Shown: piece by piece, positions 16,735 through 25,087 of the stretch
Layout of the letters: every line of letters begins with the position of its first letter
How positions within the stretch are numbered: the first letter of the stretch is position 1
Assembly (NCBI RefSeq): GCF_003383615.1
Contig: NZ_QNUL01000029.1
Location: 1-64,000, forward strand
Reading direction: 5' to 3'
DNA from: Dyadobacter luteus
GTDB taxonomy: Bacteria > Bacteroidota > Bacteroidia > Cytophagales > Spirosomataceae
DNA: 64,000 nt
The notes under the pieces: generated by a model
Seen by the model: the letters and a program-made list of their open reading frames with translations, nothing else
Told to the model about the DNA's origin: nothing
Databases searched by the model: none
Position numbers and translations under genes: made by a program

Positions 16735-17484
16735 GTGAACAATAGTATTGTTGTTATTCCAACATACAACGAAATCGAAAATATTGAAGCGATTATTCGC
16801 AAAGTATTTAGCCTGGGACATCCTTTCGACGTACTTATTATTGATGATGGTTCTCCTGACGGGACTGCCCTGGAGGTGAAAAAACTGATGCAGGAATTTC
16901 CTTCATCTCTTCATATGGTGGAGCGGAAAGGCAAACTGGGTTTGGGAACAGCTTATATTCATGGTTTTAAGTGGGCACTTGAAAGAGGATATGATTATAT
17001 CTTTGAAATGGATGCCGATTTTTCTCATCCTCCTGAAGATCTTATCCGCCTTTACAACGCCTGTGCGGTAGATAAACATGATGTGGCGATCGGATCGCGG
17101 TATATTACAGGTGTTAATGTAGTAAACTGGCCCATTAACCGAGTACTAATGTCTTATTTCGCCGGTTATTATGTGAGAATGATTACAGGTATGACGATTA
17201 TGGACCCGACAGCCGGTTTCATCTGCTACACCCGCCGCGTGTTGGAAACGATTAATCTGGACAGTATTCGTTTCATTGGCTATGCATTCCAGATTGAAAT
17301 GAAATTCAACTCATGGAAGTACGGTTTCAGTATTACTGAGGTGCCTATCATTTTTACAGACCGAACTAAGGGAGCCTCAAAAATGTCAAGAGGTATATTT
17401 AAAGAAGCTATTTTGGGCGTGATCAGCCTGAAAGTAAATAGCTTCTTCAAAAGATATATCCCTAAGAACCAAGTTCAGAAATAG
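16735..17484 (+). CDS. Polyprenyl-phosphate mannosyl/glucosyltransferase (Dpm1-like GT2)
   Basis: This GT-A fold glycosyltransferase has 249 residues. IDDGSPDGT near residues 36-44 and EMDADFSHPPED near 91-102 supply the nucleotide-sugar and metal sites. IGSRYITGVNVVNWPINR is the usual Dpm1 segment. It lacks C-terminal membrane helices, as in soluble Dpm1 types. It would transfer a hexose from GDP- or UDP-sugar to a polyprenyl phosphate on the inner membrane face, feeding GT-C enzymes such as those at 37057-39569 (inference). The start is GTG. The 3' end overlaps the convergent M20 gene by 23 nt. Confidence 0.88.
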   Translation: MNNSIVVIPTYNEIENIEAIIRKVFSLGHPFDVLIIDDGSPDGTALEVKKLMQEFPSSLHMVERKGKLGLGTAYIHGFKWALERGYDYIFEMDADFSHPPEDLIRLYNACAVDKHDVAIGSRYITGVNVVNWPINRVLMSYFAGYYVRMITGMTIMDPTAGFICYTRRVLETINLDSIRFIGYAFQIEMKFNSWKYGFSITEVPIIFTDRTKGASKMSRGIFKEAILGVISLKVNSFFKRYIPKNQVQK

Positions 17485-18655
17485 CGAGCCAGCTCATTAA
17501 CCCGGTGGAAATTTCTAGTGCCGACTCATCAATGTCGAATGTTGGTGTATGTACTCCGGATATGATTCCGCGTGCTTCATTACGTGTTCCGAGACGATAA
17601 AAGCAGGAGTCTACTACCTGTGAGTAAAAGGCGAAATCTTCACCGGCCATCCACAGGTCGAGGTCAACGATATTTTCTTCACCCACGTACTGTGTAGCGG
17701 CGGTACGTGTGCGTCTTGTCAGTTCGGGATGATTTTTCAGGAAGGGATATCCTTTTACAACATCAAACTGGCAAGAGCCTCCCATCGATTCTGCAATACC
17801 TTCGGCTAGTTTCTTCATTCTTTTGAGTCCATCTTCACGCCATTCTTCGTCCATACATCTCCATGTTCCCTGAATAGTCACTTCGTTGGGGATTACGTTG
17901 GTCACGCCATCAGCAATAAACCTTCCGAAAGACAAAACGGCAGGATTGGCCGGATTTCTGTTACGGCTGATGATTTGCTGTAAAGCCACTATAATATGTG
18001 ATGCCATCAGAACAGGATCTACCAACTGATGAGGAGCCGCAGCATGTCCTCCCTTTCCTTTTACGGTAAGGTATAGCTCGTCCGTACTGGCCATATACAT
18101 ACCTTCACGGAAACCGATCTTGCCTACAGGTACATTTGGTGCAACGTGCTGACCTATCATACTGGCAGGCCGTGGATTTTCCAGAACACCTTCCTTAATC
18201 ATAATAGATGCTCCACCCGGGGCTTTTTCTTCTGCCGGTTGAAAAACAAGCTTGATACTTCCGTCAAATTCATCTTTAAGTTGTTGCAAAATAGCTGCTG
18301 TACCTAATAGGCTGGAAGTGTGCACATCATGTCCACAGGCATGCATCACACCAGGGACTGTTGATTTATAAGGAACATCATTTGCCTCAAGAATAGGCAA
18401 GGCATCCATATCAGCACGGAGTCCGACTATCCTCGATTCAGGATTTTTCCCTTCGATAAGTGCAACTACCCCTGTTCCGGCAAAGCCTTCCTGTGGATTT
18501 AGTCCTATTGCCCTCAACTGTGCAGCTACATATTCAGCAGTTTTGAATTCTTCAAATGAGAGTTCCGGATTGCTGTGCAGATGATGACGATGAGCAATGA
18601 CGCGTTCAGCCTGTTGACGGGCCAGTTGTTTTATTTTTTCCTGAAGCTGTGACAT
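17462..18655 (-). CDS. M20 family amidohydrolase (N-acyl-L-amino acid type)
   Basis: This dinuclear-metal hydrolase removes acyl groups from amino acids or related amides. Metal-site motifs are MHACGHDVHTSS, QPAEEKAPGG and a late His in SGVHTPTFDID. The N-terminal RHHLHSNPELSFEEF is a family hallmark. I chose ATG 18655 (397 residues, MSQLQEKIKQLA). The frame stays open to 18799, but a perfect TACCTTTG promoter box sits at 18699-18706 inside that extension. Convergent overlap with the Dpm1-like gene is 23 nt. Confidence 0.92.
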   Translation of the reverse strand: MSQLQEKIKQLARQQAERVIAHRHHLHSNPELSFEEFKTAEYVAAQLRAIGLNPQEGFAGTGVVALIEGKNPESRIVGLRADMDALPILEANDVPYKSTVPGVMHACGHDVHTSSLLGTAAILQQLKDEFDGSIKLVFQPAEEKAPGGASIMIKEGVLENPRPASMIGQHVAPNVPVGKIGFREGMYMASTDELYLTVKGKGGHAAAPHQLVDPVLMASHIIVALQQIISRNRNPANPAVLSFGRFIADGVTNVIPNEVTIQGTWRCMDEEWREDGLKRMKKLAEGIAESMGGSCQFDVVKGYPFLKNHPELTRRTRTAATQYVGEENIVDLDLWMAGEDFAFYSQVVDSCFYRLGTRNEARGIISGVHTPTFDIDESALEISTGLMSWLAISELGS

Positions 18656-18698
18656 AAGTACAAAAACGGTGTAACATAGCGGTAGGAACCGACTTGGG

Positions 18699-18706
18699 CA
18701 AAGGTA
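18699..18706 (-). promoter_or_regulatory. Candidate -7 box for the M20 amidohydrolase
   Basis: The minus strand reads TACCTTTG, identical to the rpmH -7 box, about 44 nt upstream of ATG 18655. No good -33 TTTG is visible. It argues for the shorter protein start. Confidence 0.5.
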
Positions 18707-18844
18707 CAAATAATTAGGATCGGGCAGGGTGCTGCGGGCATAACGACTTTGAATTATACCATTTGTGAAGAAGGCACGTTTCTTTGAATGTTCTTCCAAT
18801 AAAAAAGGTAATTTTGAACCGATGTATCATTAAGACAACAGAAA

Positions 18845-19726
18845 ATGGATCATAAGGAGTTTTTAAAATCGCTGGTTTGTCCACTTACCGGCGGCACACT
18901 AACGATAGCAGAAGATGGTAAAACACTCACCAGCGAGGATGGTGTTGTTTACGATGTAAATGAAAATGGAATTGTTAATATGCTGTATCCCAAGGAGCTA
19001 CTTCCCGGAGATGCAAGAGAGCAGTACCTTTACGATCAGGCTTTTCTACGTTACGATAAAGGTGTTTCCTGGGTTTTTGAAACACTGAATCACTCCGACG
19101 AAGCAGCGACACGGGAGTTTATGATAGATTTGATGGAGTTAAAACCAGGTATGAAGGCACTTGAAGTAGGTGCCGGAACTGGTAAAGATTCTGCGCTGAT
19201 CCTGAACAGAGTAAGACCTGGCGGAACAGCGGTTTTGTCTGACTTGTCGCCCAATATGTTGAAGCTGGCTCAGGATAAACTTTCTGCAGACGATGTGAAT
19301 GTTCATTATTTCCTTGGCAACGGATCTTACCTTCCTTTTGCTGATGATACATTCGATGCTGTATTCCACTTTGGCGGAATTAATACTTTTTCGGAAAGAA
19401 AGAGAGCATTTGATGAATTGACCCGCGTTGTGAAGCCAGGCGGAAAGGTGGTTGTTGGAGATGAGAGTGTTGCTCCATGGTTGAGAAACACGCCAACTTA
19501 CGCTACTTTATTAAAGGCTAATCCACTTTTCCGTGCCGAGGTACCTATAGAAGATGTACCTGCGAATGTGGAAGATCTGAAGCTACACTACATTTTTGGT
19601 AATGCTTTTTATGTACTTGAATACCGTGTAACGGCAAAAGCTCCTGAGGTAGATATTGATCTGCCGATTCCCGGGAAAGACTTTGTTGATAACTGGAGAC
19701 TGCGCGCTGAAAAAGCAGTTGACTAA
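18845..19726 (+). CDS. Class I SAM-dependent methyltransferase
   Basis: The protein has 293 residues. The N-terminal 40 residues resemble a Trm112-like zinc-ribbon fragment (LVCPLTGGTL) with only one Cys left, as in UbiE/BioC-like enzymes with a degenerate ribbon. The methyltransferase core follows, with the SAM motif ALEVGAGTGKDS near residues 105-116, an acidic LSDLSPNML loop and VKPGGKVVVGDE after strand 5. The substrate is unknown. It is first in a tightly spaced plus-strand group of five genes ending at 23317, with a glycan-related context. Confidence 0.85.
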   Translation: MDHKEFLKSLVCPLTGGTLTIAEDGKTLTSEDGVVYDVNENGIVNMLYPKELLPGDAREQYLYDQAFLRYDKGVSWVFETLNHSDEAATREFMIDLMELKPGMKALEVGAGTGKDSALILNRVRPGGTAVLSDLSPNMLKLAQDKLSADDVNVHYFLGNGSYLPFADDTFDAVFHFGGINTFSERKRAFDELTRVVKPGGKVVVGDESVAPWLRNTPTYATLLKANPLFRAEVPIEDVPANVEDLKLHYIFGNAFYVLEYRVTAKAPEVDIDLPIPGKDFVDNWRLRAEKAVD

Positions 19727-19777
19727 GCGACAGCTGACAGTGTTACGGGTTAAGTACGAAATAAAAGGACAATTACA

Positions 19778-20713
19778 ATGTGGGTAAAAAAAGGAGTTAT
19801 ATATAAACCGGACGGAAGTCTGCCGCATAGCCTTTCGCATGCTCAGGTGCCGTTTGCATACAAGCATAAAGATTTTTTACGAATCTATTTCTCATCCCGT
19901 GATGCGAGTGGTCAGTCGAGGCCAACCTTCCTGGATGTAGATTATGACAATCCGAAAAAGATAATCAACATACATGACAAACCCATTCTTGAATTGGGTG
20001 GACCTGGCGAATACGATGAAACCGGTGCCATGCCGTCGTGGTTTGTCGATATGCCGAATGGTGATATCTGGCTTTATTACACAGGCTGGAACAGAACCTG
20101 GAATTCGTACAGACTTTCTATGGGTCTTGCGGTAAGTCACGATGGTGGTATATCTTTCAAAAAAATGTTCACAGGACCGATTATGGATCGCAGTATCCAA
20201 AATCCGCTTTGGGCTGCACAACCTTCTGTAATCCGTGAAGATGACGGTACCTGGAGAATGTGGTATATCTCAGGTCATAAATGTGAGTATATTCACGACT
20301 ATCCCGAGCCTTACTACCGGGGACAGTCAGCTATTTCAAAAGATGGAATTCACTGGGAAATCAGCGATGTTCCTACACTTGATTTTGATGATTTCCTTCA
20401 TGCAGTGGGGCGTCCGAGTGTGTTCAAGGAAGATGGTATCTATAAAATGTACTATTCGTACCGTCACACAAGAGATTACCGTACCGACCGTAACCAAAGT
20501 TACCGCCTTGGCTACGCTGAGTCTGTAGACGGAACAAATTGGGAGCGGAAGGATCATCTGGTTGGTATTTCAAAATCGGACAATCCTGAAGATTTTGATT
20601 ACCAAATGATCGATTATGCCAATTACTACGAGCATAACGGTAAGAAATATCTTTTATATAATGGAAATGGTTTCGGGGCAGCTGGCTTTGCTTATGCTGT
20701 TTGGGAAGACTAA
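19778..20713 (+). CDS. Five-bladed beta-propeller protein (GH43/GH62/GH32-like)
   Basis: The protein has 311 residues and no signal peptide, so it is probably cytoplasmic. Repeated blades show W-x-x-YYTGWNR, PSVIREDDGTWRMWYISG, RPSVFKEDGIYKMYYSYR and KKYLLYNGNGFG, the pattern of glycosidase propellers of clans F/J. Conserved Asp/Glu residues at blade edges could form an active site, but I cannot assign the catalytic triad or substrate. Many such proteins are annotated only as predicted glycosyl hydrolases. It lies 51 nt after the methyltransferase and 97 nt before the PhyH gene. Confidence 0.7.
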   Translation: MWVKKGVIYKPDGSLPHSLSHAQVPFAYKHKDFLRIYFSSRDASGQSRPTFLDVDYDNPKKIINIHDKPILELGGPGEYDETGAMPSWFVDMPNGDIWLYYTGWNRTWNSYRLSMGLAVSHDGGISFKKMFTGPIMDRSIQNPLWAAQPSVIREDDGTWRMWYISGHKCEYIHDYPEPYYRGQSAISKDGIHWEISDVPTLDFDDFLHAVGRPSVFKEDGIYKMYYSYRHTRDYRTDRNQSYRLGYAESVDGTNWERKDHLVGISKSDNPEDFDYQMIDYANYYEHNGKKYLLYNGNGFGAAGFAYAVWED

Positions 20714-20810
20714 AAAAATATCACCATACGTACTGACTCACGTCATACCATGAACTTTTACCTGATGATAGTTTTGAATGTAAATATCTTGCAAAAAAAT
20801 TGATCATAAA

Positions 20811-21629
20811 ATGAGTACACTTCGCGAACAGTTCAATGAAGACGGATATGTAATTCTCAGAAATTTTCTGGAGAAAGATCAGGTTAATTCCATTTATACA
20901 GAGGCTCGGAAAATATTCGCAGCTCAGATAAAAAGAGTTACCGGGAAATCGGTTGATATAGATGACAAGGATGCTTTTGAAAATGCAATGTTCGAGTTCT
21001 TCGAAAAGGATTTTGAAGCATTTGTAGGTACCGGGAAAACTGTACAGCATAGTTTTTCACTTCATCGTCTTGGACTTGATCCTAAAATCGAGAACCTGCT
21101 GAAAGAGGTTGGTTTGGCAAATCCGGTAATCGGAGCACGCGCTGCTATGCAGTTCAACAGCCGTTTCTTGTCAAAAGACGGGAGCAAACACTGGAAACTG
21201 GATGCACATCAGGATTGGCGTACAGGACAGGGTTCTCTGGACAGTGCTGTAATCTGGTTTCCGATGGTGGATGCCGGTGCTGAAATTGGCGCTTTGCAAG
21301 TGATTCCGGGAAGCCACAAGTTTGGTCTTCAGGCGTCAAGTGCATCGGGTTATCAGGGAGGTATTACTTCTTCACTCAAAGAAGAAGATTTTATTCAGAC
21401 GGAATTTAAAGTAGGAGATATTCTGATCTTCTCTTCGTTCCTGATACATCAGTCGGGTAATAATGTCACTAACAACATCCGCTGGTCGGTGCAGTTGAGA
21501 TATAATAATCTGGATGAGCCTACTTTCATAGAAAGGGGATATCCGATGGCCTATATTTACAAACCTGAAACGGAGCTTGTCACGCCCGACTTTCCCACGA
21601 AAGAGCAGCTGTTGGAAGTTTACAGTTAA
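20811..21629 (+). CDS. Phytanoyl-CoA dioxygenase (PhyH) family oxygenase
   Basis: This is a non-heme Fe(II)/2-oxoglutarate oxygenase of 272 residues. The iron triad is visible as His133 and Asp135 (AHQDWR) and His213 (LIHQSGN), with Arg224 placed to bind 2-oxoglutarate. The N terminus FNEDGYVILRNFLEKD is typical of the family. It would hydroxylate a small molecule or sugar-linked substrate, and which one cannot be told. It is the third gene of the five-gene cassette. Confidence 0.87.
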   Translation: MSTLREQFNEDGYVILRNFLEKDQVNSIYTEARKIFAAQIKRVTGKSVDIDDKDAFENAMFEFFEKDFEAFVGTGKTVQHSFSLHRLGLDPKIENLLKEVGLANPVIGARAAMQFNSRFLSKDGSKHWKLDAHQDWRTGQGSLDSAVIWFPMVDAGAEIGALQVIPGSHKFGLQASSASGYQGGITSSLKEEDFIQTEFKVGDILIFSSFLIHQSGNNVTNNIRWSVQLRYNNLDEPTFIERGYPMAYIYKPETELVTPDFPTKEQLLEVYS

Positions 21630-21683
21630 ACAAATACGAATTAATACAAGCATCAGTCATCAGGCTGGTGCTTTTTCTCTTTT

Positions 21684-22508
21684 ATGAAAGTCTCAGTTTG
21701 TGTTCCCGCTTATAATCACGAAAAGTATATTGGTCAGATGCTTGATGGGGCACTGATGCAGCAAACCAATTTTGATTTCGAAATTGTGATTGGTGATGAT
21801 GCGTCTAAAGACGGCACACAGGATATTATCAGGCAATATATAGCAGCAAATCCGGGCCGTATCCGTGCTTTTCTCCATGCTGAAAATCAGGGACCTGCGG
21901 AACCAAGAGAGTTTGCCGGAAGAAACAATGTGCTAGGTCTGCTGAAAGCCTGTAAAGGAGAATATGTCGCCATGTGTGAAGGGGACGATTATTGGACTGA
22001 TCCATTGAAATTGCAGAAGCAGGTGGATTTTCTGGATGCCAATCCCGATTATGCGATATGTCATCATAATGCAGAGGTGATTTATGAAGATGGATCGCCA
22101 AGTCATTCTTTCAATGATACTGATCAGAAACTTACTTCCACAATTGTAGACATTTTGGAAGATAAATGGTTTATGGCCACAGCAAGCTGGTTGTACAGGA
22201 ATCATTTCTTAGAAAATGATTTTGCTGACTGGCACGCGGGCGCTGCAGCAGGTGATTGGGCCATTATGATTCAGTTGGCGGCTCAGGGTAAAATAGGGTA
22301 CCTTCCGGAGACGATGAGTATCTATCGTAAACATAGCGCAGGATTAAGTAATGTTCATGCCAATACAAACAGAAAATTCTGGCAAAACAGGAAGGAGATG
22401 TTTGAGGCTGTGAATGTATGGCTTGATTATCGGTATAATGACACCATCGAAAAAACAGTTGCTTCTTATGATGCTCGCCTTTCAGAACTTGACAAAATTG
22501 GACATTAG
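21684..22508 (+). CDS. Family 2 glycosyltransferase
   Basis: This 274-residue GT-A enzyme starts MKVSVCVPAYNHEKYIGQML. The metal and nucleotide site is GDDASKDGT near residues 37-45, and the acceptor-side acidic motif is MCEGDDYWTDP near 98-108. There are no membrane helices. It resembles transferases that extend surface polysaccharide or O-antigen chains. Donor and acceptor are unknown. It lies 54 nt after the PhyH gene and 44 nt before another GT2. Confidence 0.9.
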   Translation: MKVSVCVPAYNHEKYIGQMLDGALMQQTNFDFEIVIGDDASKDGTQDIIRQYIAANPGRIRAFLHAENQGPAEPREFAGRNNVLGLLKACKGEYVAMCEGDDYWTDPLKLQKQVDFLDANPDYAICHHNAEVIYEDGSPSHSFNDTDQKLTSTIVDILEDKWFMATASWLYRNHFLENDFADWHAGAAAGDWAIMIQLAAQGKIGYLPETMSIYRKHSAGLSNVHANTNRKFWQNRKEMFEAVNVWLDYRYNDTIEKTVASYDARLSELDKIGH

Positions 22509-22552
22509 AATTAATAATCTTTAATTTGTACTGTTTTCACTGATTAACCTAT

Positions 22553-23317
22553 ATGAAGCTAAGCGTTGTAATACCGGCATATAATGAAGAAGAGTCTATA
22601 TCGGACACGTTAAGGGCGCTTTACGGCACCTTAAATAAGTACAATATACCTCACGAAATATGTGTTACCAACGATAATTCCAAAGATGGGACTTTACGGG
22701 TATTGGATGAATTGTCACTTACCATCCCTACTCTGACCTATTACACTAATCCCGGGCCGAATGGCTTTGGTTATGCGGTACGTTATGGGCTGGAAAGATT
22801 CAAAGGTGACTGTGTTGCTGTTTTTATGGCAGATATGTCCGATGATCCTGAAGATCTGGTGAAATTCTACAATAAAATGCTGGAAGGAAACTACGACTGC
22901 ATTTTTGGATCCCGCTGGGAAAAGGGAGGCAAAGTTATTGATTACCCGGGTTTGAAAAAGGTGATAAACCGTGTTGCCAATATGATTGTGAAGATGGTAA
23001 TGGGGATCAAATACAATGATACTACCAACGCTTTTAAACTGTATAAGCGTGAAACCATTGAAGGGTTAAAGCCATTTCTTGCACCACATTTTAACCTTAC
23101 TTTAGAATTGCCTCTCAAAGCCATGGTTCGTGGCTATAATTATGCGGTTGTTCCTAATAGCTGGACAAACCGCAAATACGGAGAATCAAAGCTCAAAATC
23201 AAAGAAATGGGCAGCCGCTATTTCTTTATTCTTATGTACTGTTTTATTGAAAAATACTTTTCAAGAGGAGATTTTAAGAAAAAATCAGAAGCACCTAGGA
23301 AGGAGGTAAGCAGGTAG
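22553..23317 (+). CDS. Family 2 glycosyltransferase, Dpm1/GtrB-like
   Basis: The protein has 254 residues and starts MKLSVVIPAYNEEESISDTL. The expected nucleotide motif reads NDNSKDGT near residues 40-47, with Asn in place of the first Asp, and a second acidic site reads MADMSDDPED near 91-100. GSRWEKGGKVIDYPGLKK parallels the Dpm1 SRY loop. There is no C-terminal membrane domain. It probably transfers a sugar to a polyprenyl phosphate or glycan. It is the last gene of the cassette. Confidence 0.87.
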   Translation: MKLSVVIPAYNEEESISDTLRALYGTLNKYNIPHEICVTNDNSKDGTLRVLDELSLTIPTLTYYTNPGPNGFGYAVRYGLERFKGDCVAVFMADMSDDPEDLVKFYNKMLEGNYDCIFGSRWEKGGKVIDYPGLKKVINRVANMIVKMVMGIKYNDTTNAFKLYKRETIEGLKPFLAPHFNLTLELPLKAMVRGYNYAVVPNSWTNRKYGESKLKIKEMGSRYFFILMYCFIEKYFSRGDFKKKSEAPRKEVSR

Positions 23318-23328
23318 TTTTTGATTAA

Positions 23329-23415
23329 GAATTAGGAATTAGGAATTAGGAATTAAGAATTAAGACCGGGCCGTCGCTGCGGTTAAGAATTAAGATCGAG
23401 CCGCCGCTGCGGTTA
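23329..23415. repeat. Tandem heptamers and a 30-bp direct repeat
   Basis: Five GAATTAR heptamers run from 23329 to 23363. Two 29-nt copies follow with a 30-nt period (23357-23385 and 23387-23415); each runs GAATTAAGA, then a GC-rich GCCGYCGCTGCGGTTA end. The region is non-coding, between convergent genes. Confidence 0.7.
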
Positions 23416-23420
23416 AATTA

Positions 23421-23450
23421 ACTCTTCATTTTTAACTTTTCATTCTTAAC
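23421..23450 (+). repeat. Dispersed 30-nt AT-rich intergenic repeat, copy 2
   Basis: It matches 17-46 at 27 of 30 positions in the same orientation and directly follows the tandem repeats at 23329-23415. Confidence 0.6.
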
Positions 23451-23457
23451 CCCCACC

Positions 23458-23907
23458 TCACTTAATCCATTCCTGGATAAACGTCATTTTGTGGGCAATG
23501 TAAGATATCGCCAAACCCCAGACTATAGCGCTGATCGTCATCCAGATAAATATGGATGAGCGTGGAACACGGAACGCAACCGCCAGCAATGGTCCAAAAA
23601 GTGGTGTGAATAAGGGTGGAGTCAAAAATGCGATTCCTATGATTCCGAATTTCTTCCAGATTTTGATGGCTAGCCTATTCGTTTTGCTAAATTTTTTAGG
23701 TGGCGTCTTTCTGTATTGACTTATAAGAGATTGTACTGCTTTTCCGGCATAGGTAAGTACCACCACGCTGAACATCATTCCTATAGCAGAAAATAGCGCA
23801 GTTTCAAGCCAGTTTAGTTGTAGCAATACACCTGTTATTGGTCCTCCGAAAAATTTAAGAGTACTTGCCAGTGCTACTGATATATATTTAAACAAAAGGG
23901 ATTTCAT
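23458..23907 (-). CDS. Small integral membrane protein (small multidrug export-like)
   Basis: The protein has 149 residues and about four hydrophobic segments. The stretch FGIIGIAFLTPPLFTPLFGP resembles the Pro/Gly-rich re-entrant region of the COG2426 small multidrug-export and SNARE-associated/DedA-like proteins, but the match is weak and I would not assert transport. Its ATG overlaps the dxr stop by one base (TAATG), indicating translational coupling to dxr. Confidence 0.6.
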   Translation of the reverse strand: MKSLLFKYISVALASTLKFFGGPITGVLLQLNWLETALFSAIGMMFSVVVLTYAGKAVQSLISQYRKTPPKKFSKTNRLAIKIWKKFGIIGIAFLTPPLFTPLFGPLLAVAFRVPRSSIFIWMTISAIVWGLAISYIAHKMTFIQEWIK

Positions 23908-25073
23908 TAGATTTTCACTTGGATCATTTCCGAAGCGTAGCGCCTTGCTGCCTCATTGGTCTGAACGTAATCGTCGTAACCGGGGTTTGGGATAAAATCG
24001 ACTTTTTCAAGGGTCTCCAGAATTACATCAGAGATCTCTAAAAATCCGACTCTGTCGTGTAAAAATGCATCTACTGCAATCTCATTGGCAGCATTGATAA
24101 TGCATGCTGCATTGCCACCTTTTTCCAGAACATGATAAGCTATGGCGAGGTTACGGAATGTCTCCATATCAGGCTTCTCGAAAGTGAGTGAGGGGTAATC
24201 CATGAAACTAAACCGTGGAAAATCACTTTTCAGGCGCTGCGGATAGTGTAACGCATATTGTATCGGCAATTTCATATCCGGCAGGCCGAGTTGTGCTTTG
24301 ATACTGCCATCTTCAAACTGAACCAAAGAATGGACGATACTCTGTGGATGTACGATGACCTCAATCTGGCTGGCTGTAAGATTAAAAAGCCATTTAGCTT
24401 CAATAACTTCCAGACCTTTGTTCATTAATGTGGCAGAATCAATGGTAATTTTAGCCCCCATTGACCAGTTGGGATGCTTTAAAGCTTGCTCTTTTTTGAC
24501 AGAAGCCAGCAATGAACGATCCTTTCCACGGAATGGTCCTCCCGATGCGGTCAGAATAATTTTCTCAATCGGATTATGCTCTTCTCCTGCAAGGCATTGG
24601 AATATTGCAGAATGCTCTGAATCAACCGGATAAATATTGACGTCGTGTGCTTTGGCAAGTCCCATGATCAGCTCTCCTGCCACCACAAGCGTTTCTTTGT
24701 TTGCCAGGGCAATGTCTTTTCCAGCCTTAATAGCGTGAATTGTGGGTAGCAGTCCTGCATAGCCAACCATTGCTGTTAACACTACATCTACAGAATCGGA
24801 TTCTACGACTGAAACAAGTGCAGAGGAGCCCGTGTAGACCTTGATTGGCAGGTCAGACAGCGCCGCTTTCACCTGATCATAGAAATCCTTGTTTCCGATA
24901 ACTACTTCTTTGGGGAGGAATTTCCGGGCCTGCGCTATCAGTAACGTGGCACTTGTTTGTGCGGTAATGACTTCTAAGGAAAATGTATCCAGATTTGCCT
25001 CAATTACATCTAGTGCCTGAGTTCCTATTGATCCGGTAGACCCGAGAATGGCTATACGTTTTTTACTCATCAT
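23907..25073 (-). CDS. dxr: 1-deoxy-D-xylulose 5-phosphate reductoisomerase
   Basis: This is the second step of the MEP pathway: NADPH-dependent rearrangement and reduction of DXP to MEP. The Rossmann motif LGSTGSIGTQALDVI is at the N terminus. LANKETLVVAGEL, VDSEHSAIFQCL (metal ligands Asp and Glu) and TASGGPF are intact, with a normal length of 388 residues. It begins MMSKKRIAI; either Met could start. It lies 14 nt after the GH3-like gene and is coupled to the membrane protein downstream. Confidence 0.98.
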   Translation of the reverse strand: MMSKKRIAILGSTGSIGTQALDVIEANLDTFSLEVITAQTSATLLIAQARKFLPKEVVIGNKDFYDQVKAALSDLPIKVYTGSSALVSVVESDSVDVVLTAMVGYAGLLPTIHAIKAGKDIALANKETLVVAGELIMGLAKAHDVNIYPVDSEHSAIFQCLAGEEHNPIEKIILTASGGPFRGKDRSLLASVKKEQALKHPNWSMGAKITIDSATLMNKGLEVIEAKWLFNLTASQIEVIVHPQSIVHSLVQFEDGSIKAQLGLPDMKLPIQYALHYPQRLKSDFPRFSFMDYPSLTFEKPDMETFRNLAIAYHVLEKGGNAACIINAANEIAVDAFLHDRVGFLEISDVILETLEKVDFIPNPGYDDYVQTNEAARRYASEMIQVKI

Positions 25074-25087
25074 ATATTTCTTGTCCC

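Noticed and set aside
18656..18799. N-terminal extension of the M20 amidohydrolase
   Set aside because: The 48 extra residues are unlike the family and contain a perfect TACCTTTG promoter box.
23458..23907. DedA family assignment
   Set aside because: Only a weak Pro/Gly-rich resemblance; the typical DedA motif is not seen.
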